From contig CAMMRL010000005.1 in NCBI GenBank assembly GCA_946499275.1, positions 1 to 64,000 of the forward strand: 64,000 nt of DNA, in the 5' to 3' direction. The position numbers and the translations under genes are program-made. The DNA is from an uncultured Clostridia bacterium. GTDB taxonomy: Bacteria; Bacillota; Clostridia; Oscillospirales; Acutalibacteraceae. The notes under the pieces were generated by a model. That model had not been told where the DNA came from and made no database searches. It was given only the letters and a program-made list of their open reading frames with translations. This document shows positions 15,672-21,640 of this stretch, in pieces (position 1 is the stretch's first letter; each line of letters begins with the position of its first letter).

Positions 15672-17563
15672 AACGTAAAAGGCTATTTTCGATTCTGTTG
15701 GGTTTTCCGCCGCTTCTTTTTGCCTTGCTTTACGGCGGCGGATATATTGCACAGTTTATTCGCAACTACACCGTATGGAAAGACGCGGGCGGCACACCCG
15801 GCTATGGAACATCGCCGGAAATGCCGTCTTTTTCTTTGTCCGCCTGCTTCGATGCGGTGTTCTCTCTCCCATATGGGATAATCGGCGCACTTATCTGCGT
15901 CGGCGTGCTGGCCTTGCTCATTGTCATGGTGATGCGGATGGGCTTTGGAGACACCGGCGAATACGACAAAGACCGGAATTTTATCTATTCCAAAAAGGGA
16001 ACCTACGGCACGTCCGGCTTTCTATCTGAAAAAGAAGCGGAGGAAGTGCTGGATCTGACCTCCAGCCTAAAAAAACACAGCGGCACGATCCTCGGCACAT
16101 TAAACGGCAAGTATGTCTGCGTGCCGGAGGACAGCCGACTGAATAAAAATATCGCCGTGTACGGCGCCAGCGGCTCAATGAAAACAAGAGCCTACTGTAT
16201 CAACCGTATCCTTCAGGCGGCTGCGCAGGGGGAATCCCTGATTATCTGCGATCCGAAATCCGAGCTGTATGAAACGACCAGCCAGTATTTGCGGGACGAA
16301 AAAGACTATCTTGTCCGCGTGCTGAACCTGGTACAACCTGAGCATTCGGATTCCTGGGCCTGTCTTTCCGAGATCGAGGGTGATGAGCTGATGGCGCAGG
16401 TTTATTGCGACGTGATTATAAAGAACACCGGAAACGAACGAGGCGACCACTTTTGGGACAGCGCAGAAATGAATTTGCTCAAAGCATTGGTCTTGTATGT
16501 GGAACAGGGATACCCCGACGGCCGCAGGACAATGGAGGAAGTCTACAAGCTCATTACCCACACCACCGAACAGGAATTAAAAAGTCTGTTCGACCTGCTC
16601 CCCGCCACCCATCCCGCCAAAGCGCCCTTTGCGATTTTCCGTCAGGCATCCGATACGGTGCGCAGTGGTGTCATTATCGGGCTCGGGAGCAGATTGCAGG
16701 TTTTTCAAAACAAGAAGATCTGCAATATCACGAGCTTTGATGAAATCGACCTGGAACTTCCCGGCCAGAAGCCATGCGCCTACTATGTTGTCAATTCCGA
16801 TCAGGACAGCACCTTTGATTTTCTTTCATCGCTGTTCCTATCCTTTTGCTTTATCAAGCTGGTGAGATATGCCGATAAAAACTGCCCTGGCGGGAAGCTG
16901 GCCGTCCCGGTTCACATTCTGGGTGAAGAACTGACTGCCTGCGGCACGATTTCTGAATTATCCCGCCGGATCAGTGTCATTCGTTCCCGCAATATCTCCA
17001 TGTCCTGCGTGTTCCAAAATCTGGCGGGATTGCAAAACCGCTATCCCTACAACCAGTGGCAGGAGATTCTGGGGAACTGCGATATCCAGTATTTTCTCGG
17101 CTGTTCCGACCCGTTGACTGCTGAATATATCAGCGAACGGTCGGGTGAGGTTTCCGTCCATGTCCAAAGTAAAGCAAAGCAGCTCGATACGTGGCGAGTC
17201 AGCAACTACACGCCGGAATACCGGGAAACCAGCGGTGTTGGCCGGCGAAAACTTTTGACGATGGACGAGGTATTGCGGCTCCCTGTTTCTCAGGCGCTGG
17301 TGATTATCCGCGGCCGGAAGCTTCTCAAAGTGGATAAGCTGGATTACACCCTGCATCCGGAGGCTCGAAAGCTACAGCCCTGTAAAGCTTCCGCACACGT
17401 TCCGGAATGGAGTAAGACCCCGCGAAAGGAGGTGAGCGCCCCGCCGCCGAAACCGAAAAACCGCGCTGCCCGGAAGCCAAAGCCCAAACTGCAGGATGCG
17501 GCAGCGTCCCCGCCGGGCGTCGTACCGGCAACCAAGGACGATATCATGTCGTCCGATCAATAA
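15647..17563 (+). CDS. VirD4/TraG-type conjugative coupling protein
   Basis: 638 residues. Two N-terminal membrane helices (about 15-38 and 72-95), Walker A GASGSMKT at about 173-180, ICDPKSELYE after it, and a Walker B-like section ending HILGEEL are typical of TraG/VirD4 ATPases, which bring the relaxase-DNA complex to the type IV channel. The ATG at 15647 has no good ribosome binding site and overlaps the upstream frame; GAAAGGAGG at 15651-15659 points to position 15668 (TTA), so translation may depend on coupling. A basic, proline-rich tail follows the ATPase. The gene sits in the inverted segment, away from its normal promoter. Confidence 0.9.
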   Translation: MGKEVFSLKRKRLFSILLGFPPLLFALLYGGGYIAQFIRNYTVWKDAGGTPGYGTSPEMPSFSLSACFDAVFSLPYGIIGALICVGVLALLIVMVMRMGFGDTGEYDKDRNFIYSKKGTYGTSGFLSEKEAEEVLDLTSSLKKHSGTILGTLNGKYVCVPEDSRLNKNIAVYGASGSMKTRAYCINRILQAAAQGESLIICDPKSELYETTSQYLRDEKDYLVRVLNLVQPEHSDSWACLSEIEGDELMAQVYCDVIIKNTGNERGDHFWDSAEMNLLKALVLYVEQGYPDGRRTMEEVYKLITHTTEQELKSLFDLLPATHPAKAPFAIFRQASDTVRSGVIIGLGSRLQVFQNKKICNITSFDEIDLELPGQKPCAYYVVNSDQDSTFDFLSSLFLSFCFIKLVRYADKNCPGGKLAVPVHILGEELTACGTISELSRRISVIRSRNISMSCVFQNLAGLQNRYPYNQWQEILGNCDIQYFLGCSDPLTAEYISERSGEVSVHVQSKAKQLDTWRVSNYTPEYRETSGVGRRKLLTMDEVLRLPVSQALVIIRGRKLLKVDKLDYTLHPEARKLQPCKASAHVPEWSKTPRKEVSAPPPKPKNRAARKPKPKLQDAAASPPGVVPATKDDIMSSDQ

Positions 17564-17582
17564 TTTTACAGGAGGTTTGTCT

Positions 17583-18803
17583 ATGCCCCAAAAAGCTGAA
17601 ACTTTAGAAGCGGCTGAAGAAGCGTTGGTACAGCCCGACGCCCCAGCCGCCGAAACGGAGGAAACAGATGCACAAACAGAAGTCTCGTCGGTTCCAGAAA
17701 TTCCAGAAGAAGCGCCCGCCGAAGCGGTGGAAGAACCAAAACCAAAACGTTCCCGCCGGAAAAAGGCGGCTGCTGAGGAAACCGGCGATCTATCCGTCCC
17801 TGAAACACCGGAGGCCCCATCCCCGGAGGAACCTGCACCGGCGCCGGAAGAACCGGCAGCAGAAGCCGCTGTTTCCTCTTCTTCTCTATCGCCACGGCCC
17901 GCACCGATTTTAACGCTGGAGGCCGGCGCTGATGTGGAAACCGAAGAAAGCCTTGCAGATGTGGCGTGGCATGAGATTCACAACGCTTACCGCACCCGCC
18001 GGATGCTGACCGGCACACTCGGCGGTCTGGAACAGACGGACAACGGCAAGACCATCGCGGTTGTGGAATACAAGGGCTATCGTGTTGTCATCCCCTTGAA
18101 AGAGATGGTGCTGAATTATCAGAATCATCTCACCGGCGACGCCTACAACGAAATGATCGTGCGGCAGCACAAGCTACTCAGCCGGATGCTGGGCGCGGAG
18201 ATCGATTTCGTTATTAAAGGGATTGATTCCAAGACCCGCAGCGTCGTCGCCAGCCGCAAGGAAGCCATGCTGAAAAAACGTAAAATCTTTTACATGGATA
18301 CCGATCTTTCCGGCGAATACCGAATTTATGACGGAAGGATCGTTCAGGCCCGGGTCATCGCCACCTCGGAGAAAGCCATCCGTATCGAGGCGTTTGGCGT
18401 TGAGGCATCGGTTATGGCGAGGGATCTGTCCTGGGAGTGGATCGGCGACGCCCGCGACCATTACGCAGTAGGCGATCGGGTGCTGGTACGCGTTCAAAGC
18501 GTCAATCGGGAGGACATCGAACACATTTCCATCAAAGCGGATTTGCGCAGCGTATCGGACAACCGGCAGGACAATCTTCGCCTGTGCCGGATTCAGAGCA
18601 AATATGCCGGGATCGTTACCGACGTCCACAAGGGCGTGGTTTACATCAGGCTGACCAACGGCGTCAACGCCATTGCCCATTCCTGTTATGACAGAAGGCG
18701 CCCAGGCAAGAAAGACGACGTCAGCTTTGTCGTCACCGGCGTCGATCAGGAGCGCGGCGTCGCGCTTGGGATTGTCACCCGCATTATCCGTCAAAATCTG
18801 TAA
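17583..18803 (+). CDS. S1-domain RNA-binding-like element protein
   Basis: 406 residues from an ATG behind AGGAGG; a longer reading back to 17496 overlaps virD4 and is unlikely. Residues 1 to about 115 are a low-complexity Glu/Pro/Ala-rich region with a basic KRSRRKK patch. The rest contains S1-like beta-barrels (RIVQARVIATSEKAIRIEAFG...SVMARDLSWEW...YAVGDRVLVRVQSVN, and YAGIVTDVHKGVVYIRLTNGVNAIAH), so it probably binds RNA or single-stranded nucleic acid. It follows virD4 closely and belongs to the same transcript. Its role in transfer is unknown. Confidence 0.75.
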   Translation: MPQKAETLEAAEEALVQPDAPAAETEETDAQTEVSSVPEIPEEAPAEAVEEPKPKRSRRKKAAAEETGDLSVPETPEAPSPEEPAPAPEEPAAEAAVSSSSLSPRPAPILTLEAGADVETEESLADVAWHEIHNAYRTRRMLTGTLGGLEQTDNGKTIAVVEYKGYRVVIPLKEMVLNYQNHLTGDAYNEMIVRQHKLLSRMLGAEIDFVIKGIDSKTRSVVASRKEAMLKKRKIFYMDTDLSGEYRIYDGRIVQARVIATSEKAIRIEAFGVEASVMARDLSWEWIGDARDHYAVGDRVLVRVQSVNREDIEHISIKADLRSVSDNRQDNLRLCRIQSKYAGIVTDVHKGVVYIRLTNGVNAIAHSCYDRRRPGKKDDVSFVVTGVDQERGVALGIVTRIIRQNL

Positions 18804-18806
18804 TTG

Positions 18807-18836
18807 TTGAAAAACGGCGGTGTTTGGTCGTATTAT
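18807..18836 (+). promoter_or_regulatory. Possible promoter before the lipoprotein gene
   Basis: TTGAAA (18807-18812) and TATTAT (18831-18836) with an 18-base spacer lie 38 bases before the lipoprotein ATG. It would let the lipoprotein be expressed apart from virD4. Confidence 0.4.
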
Positions 18837-18874
18837 ATAAGTGAAGACGAAATTTCTACACAGGAGGGATTTCG

Positions 18875-19432
18875 ATGCGTAAACTTTTCTTCGTCTTGCT
18901 TTGTATAACGCTGATTGCTCTTATCGGCTGTCAGTCAGAAAACACACCGGATGCCGCCGTTTCTTCCCCGGCTGCCTCGCAGGAGAATACATCCGCAATT
19001 TCATCTGCGGATACAACGTACAGCGGCAGCGCCGAAACATCAGGCAATTTTTCCAGCGATAAGAGCCAGCCTACGCAGGCAGAGGCGTCCAGCCCATTGG
19101 CTGAATCATCTGATACTCCCAGCCGTCCCCAGGAAAAACCGGCTTCTCCCACCGAGACAAAGCCGGCCATTCCGGAACAGACAAAGCCGCCGAAAGGCAG
19201 CGGCGGCAGTTCTTCTCCACCGTCGCTCCCCTCAAATCCGTCGGCAGAGTCCACGCCTACAGCGCCGTCCGCATCTGAGCCATCAGAGCCGGCCGCTTCC
19301 AAACCGCCGGAAACCACAAGCCAGCCGGAGCAGAATATGGAAGCGGAATATGCCCGGATCATCCGGGAAACGGTGGCCTATGCAGAAGGCTATACAGTAA
19401 AGGGCTTTACCTTTATCTGGGATGTTGGTTAA
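18875..19432 (+). CDS. Ser/Pro-rich lipoprotein, truncated by inversion
   Basis: 185 residues as it stands. An N-terminal signal with lipobox LIGC (Cys about 19) is followed by some 130 residues of Ser/Pro/Thr/Glu-rich spacer suited to crossing the cell wall, then the start of a folded domain (EYARIIRETVAYAEGYTVKGFTFIWD). The stop comes three codons past the inversion breakpoint. Rejoining the displaced segment at 15114-15342 gives a 257-residue protein with a complete C-terminal domain. ATG behind AGGAGG. Similar lipoproteins occur near transfer genes; function unknown. Confidence 0.75.
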   Translation: MRKLFFVLLCITLIALIGCQSENTPDAAVSSPAASQENTSAISSADTTYSGSAETSGNFSSDKSQPTQAEASSPLAESSDTPSRPQEKPASPTETKPAIPEQTKPPKGSGGSSSPPSLPSNPSAESTPTAPSASEPSEPAASKPPETTSQPEQNMEAEYARIIRETVAYAEGYTVKGFTFIWDVG

Positions 19433-20215
19433 AAAATAGAAATGGTCATAGCTGCCGTCCAGCAGCAAATATTGTTTGCCGCCTTCGCCGGATAGGATAC
19501 CCGCTGCCAGTTCCATGCTGTTTCCAAGAAGCAGCCCTTTGACATCTTCCGGCGCGTATTGCTCCGGGAGCCGTTCCCGGCAAAGAATGGTCTGCATCAG
19601 CGCCTTGGTTCGCAGTTCCGCCCGGTACTGCCATTTCATCAGGGCATTTCCCAGATTGTATGTGATAAAAACGCCCTTCTCCGCCAGCAGAACACCGACT
19701 GACCGGGCGCCCTTGATTTTAACAGTCACCGTTCCGAGTTCTTTAATCTCGCGGGAATTATAAAAGGCGGGTGGAATTGCAGAAAATCGGGGATCCCCTT
19801 GCCAGACAGGGCAGAAAATGTCCGGCTTTTCATCCCGAAAGACTACTATACCTGCCTGCTGCATGGTAACGGTGGCCTCGGCGATCCGATGAAGGCGCTG
19901 GCGGCGGAACAATTCGCTTTTGATATGGTTCGTTTCCGCTGATCCGGCCAGGCAAAAACAAAACCGCTGCGGCTGGTCGGCCGCAAGAAGTTTCTTCGCC
20001 CTTGCCGTCAGCCGATACCCCCGAAGCCGGTCCCGATAGTAGGTGTGCAGCAGGCGCTTTTGTTTGAGCGCCTGCACGACACTGGCTTTGTACGCCTCTC
20101 CACCGGGCAGACGGGAAAGCTGGTCTGAGGGGAACTCGCCGGAAAGGGCGGTCAGTTCGAGAAGATGATAACCCACGGTATGTCTGCCGGGGAGGGACTG
20201 AGAAGAATGCGCCAC
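19283..20215 (-). CDS. Winged-helix replication-relaxation-like protein, 3' end replaced
   Basis: GTG start at 20215 behind GGGAGG. Residues 1-75 look like a winged helix (HTVGYHLLELTALSGEF...VVQALKQKRLLHTYYRDRLRGYRLTARAKKLL); the rest resembles Replic_Relax-type proteins commonly found before virD4 in clostridial ICEs. Genuine coding sequence ends about 19425 (DHFYFLTN); the last 47 codons are antisense to the lipoprotein and unlikely to fold. Restoring the inversion adds 109 residues from 15342-15671, for 374 in all, ending in overlap with virD4. As present the protein is probably defective. Confidence 0.65.
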   Translation of the reverse strand: MAHSSQSLPGRHTVGYHLLELTALSGEFPSDQLSRLPGGEAYKASVVQALKQKRLLHTYYRDRLRGYRLTARAKKLLAADQPQRFCFCLAGSAETNHIKSELFRRQRLHRIAEATVTMQQAGIVVFRDEKPDIFCPVWQGDPRFSAIPPAFYNSREIKELGTVTVKIKGARSVGVLLAEKGVFITYNLGNALMKWQYRAELRTKALMQTILCRERLPEQYAPEDVKGLLLGNSMELAAGILSGEGGKQYLLLDGSYDHFYFLTNIPDKGKALYCIAFCIGHRFPDDPGIFRFHILLRLACGFRRFGSGRL

Positions 20216-20230
20216 CGTCTGCCTCCCTTC

Positions 20231-20262
20231 TAAAAAATTACCCAGTTACGATTGACCTGGGT
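20231..20262 (-). terminator. Terminator-like hairpin before the winged-helix gene
   Basis: ACCCAG / CTGGGT with an 11-base loop, followed on the minus strand by AATTTTTTAG and then directly by the GGGAGG of gene 20215. Part of the element-wide attenuator-like pattern. Confidence 0.6.
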
Positions 20263-20354
20263 ACAAAATCGATTTTTTGCTTGTCTGTGAGACCACCCTG
20301 CACCGCGTTTTTGCAGATGACTCCATATATCCCATTTTGGAACCCTCAAAACCG

Positions 20355-21017
20355 CTAAAAATCGGATATGGATTTCAGGCGGTTTTCACGCTCTTTGATC
20401 CATTCCGGGAAGCGTTCCTTTCCCATCACGCAAATACAGGTGCCGTCGTGGTCTCCGATTTCTGTGGTGTTATAGGCGTCGCATAAAAGGCCGCTGTCGT
20501 CTTCCATCACAAAGGCGGCGATCACGTCCAGGAGCTGCTTCAATTCCAGATTATCGTAATCCCGGATATGGGAGATGGGGAAATCCCGGTTGTAGATATG
20601 GGAAAAGCAGACAACGCAGTGGCTGAACTTCGGCAGCGGATGGCTGTCTGCATACTGACTTAGGGTAAAATACAGCGGATCGGTTATAAACTCAGAATTT
20701 TTACGCTGTTTTCGCTTGGGGAGCAGACAGGGTAGAGAGATATTCAATGTGCCGTTTTCCTCAGAAATCCGAATTCCCTGCACAATGCCGGCAGAAGTGA
20801 GATATTCGTTTTTCTTCACGTTTGTAGTGCCATAGATCAAATGCCGTATCCGGCAGGTAATCAGCTCGCTCCGGAGGGCAGCATCGGTGGAGAGCAATGC
20901 GTAATTGTCCGGATATTGTTCGATATCGGTGCTATCCATCGCATAAAGCGTATTTTGCAGCTTTATGAGATCCTCCAAAATTTTGTTGATCCGCTGTGAT
21001 AGGATTTTTCTTTCCAA
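20355..21017 (-). CDS. Conserved clostridial element protein (possibly DUF6100)
   Basis: 220 residues from a TTG at 21017 with AAGGAGG at ideal distance. The N-terminus is helical (QRINKILEDLIKLQNTLYAM), the centre beta-rich with charged loops, and the C-terminus contains CICVMGKERFPEWIKEREN. From memory it resembles an uncharacterised family (DUF6100) found in Firmicutes mobile elements, but this is not certain. It lies between the DUF5697 gene and the winged-helix gene in the transfer operon. Confidence 0.55.
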   Translation of the reverse strand: MERKILSQRINKILEDLIKLQNTLYAMDSTDIEQYPDNYALLSTDAALRSELITCRIRHLIYGTTNVKKNEYLTSAGIVQGIRISEENGTLNISLPCLLPKRKQRKNSEFITDPLYFTLSQYADSHPLPKFSHCVVCFSHIYNRDFPISHIRDYDNLELKQLLDVIAAFVMEDDSGLLCDAYNTTEIGDHDGTCICVMGKERFPEWIKERENRLKSISDF

Positions 21018-21032
21018 ATAGGTCCTCCTTGT

Positions 21033-21557
21033 TTATTCCTGCTTGAAGTATTGAATTTCCCCTGTGTCCGACACCACACAAAAGGCGGCGGCGTTAGAAA
21101 TACAAAGGCGGGCAATCTGCCCGGTGTCTTCGACAACGAGGATGCGTCTGCCCTCCGATTCGCCGGCTTGAGAGAGCGCGTGTTTTACCAGCGCCTCTTT
21201 ATCGGGAGGGACGCAGATGATCTCATAGGTTTCACCGTCCGCGAAAAAGATGATCTTCGTGGGAAAATCATCAGGGGAATGGTATTCCACCCCATCCGCA
21301 AAATCCGCCAGCACCCACAAGGCCGCCAGCATCTCCCAGTCTGTTTCAAAGTCCGGGTTGTCGTAGTATATATCGCTTTGCGAGTCGTGGAAGATCCGCC
21401 CCTGCTTTGTAAGATATCCAAGCAGGTTATCCAGCACCGATTTTTCCTTGTTGGAATAGAGCCGGTACACCTGCTCATGCCGGATGCAGCGGTAATTGGA
21501 TATATCCCGCAGCAGACTGGCTGCTTCTTTGCTGTAAAGCTGATCTCTGGTTTTCAC
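21033..21557 (-). CDS. DUF5697 protein
   Basis: 174 residues, GTG start behind AGGAGA. The N-terminal half reads as a winged helix (YRCIRHEQVYRLYSNKEKSVLDNLLGYLTKQGRIFHD) followed by a mixed domain (DWEMLAALWVLADFADGVEYHSPDDFPTKIIFFADGETYEII), the pattern of DUF5697, a family confined to clostridial ICEs and usually near the VirB4 gene. It may bind DNA; no function is established. The gene starts after a terminator-like hairpin that overlaps the virB4 stop. Confidence 0.75.
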   Translation of the reverse strand: MKTRDQLYSKEAASLLRDISNYRCIRHEQVYRLYSNKEKSVLDNLLGYLTKQGRIFHDSQSDIYYDNPDFETDWEMLAALWVLADFADGVEYHSPDDFPTKIIFFADGETYEIICVPPDKEALVKHALSQAGESEGRRILVVEDTGQIARLCISNAAAFCVVSDTGEIQYFKQE

Positions 21558-21590
21558 GTTTATATCTCCTTTAATGCGTATTAAATCAGT

Positions 21591-21640
21591 AAAAAATCCG
21601 CATACGGGCGGACAATACGTGTTCCGTCCGTATTAGGATT
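21591..21640 (-). terminator. Terminator overlapping the end of virB4
   Basis: AATCCTAATACGG pairs with the arm AATCCGCATACGG read in complement; on the minus strand the structure ends GGATTTTTTAC. The upstream arm includes the virB4 stop codon. It separates the secretion genes from DUF5697 and the genes below. Confidence 0.65.

Larger units (their letters stand above)
15338..19424. other. Inverted 4.1 kb segment (virD4, S1 protein, lipoprotein)
   Basis: Every other transfer gene reads on the minus strand; only this segment reads plus. Both ends split genes. The left end carries CATCC (15338-15342), the right end GGATG (19420-19424), an inverted 5-base match. Reversing the segment at this match joins 20215-19425 to 15338-15671 in frame (NIHRGEKIL) and 18875-19419 to 15342-15114 in frame (IWDDSLEF), giving intact 374- and 257-residue proteins and one continuous operon. 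No longer inverted repeat was found around the breakpoints. It is either a microhomology inversion in the cell or an assembly join. Confidence 0.85.

Noticed and set aside
15486-15752. Minus-strand frame of 88 codons opposite the virD4 start
   Set aside because: It mirrors the virD4 N-terminus and the displaced 3' segment and has no ribosome binding site.
18875-19300. Repetitive Ser/Pro sequence as a possible CRISPR or tandem repeat
   Set aside because: The repeats are at the protein level only (lipoprotein linker); DNA units are irregular and there are no spacers.
15300-19460. Site-specific invertase sites flanking the inverted segment
   Set aside because: Only a 5-base inverted match was found; flanking bases do not align beyond chance, and no recombinase gene is in the window, so programmed switching is only a possibility.
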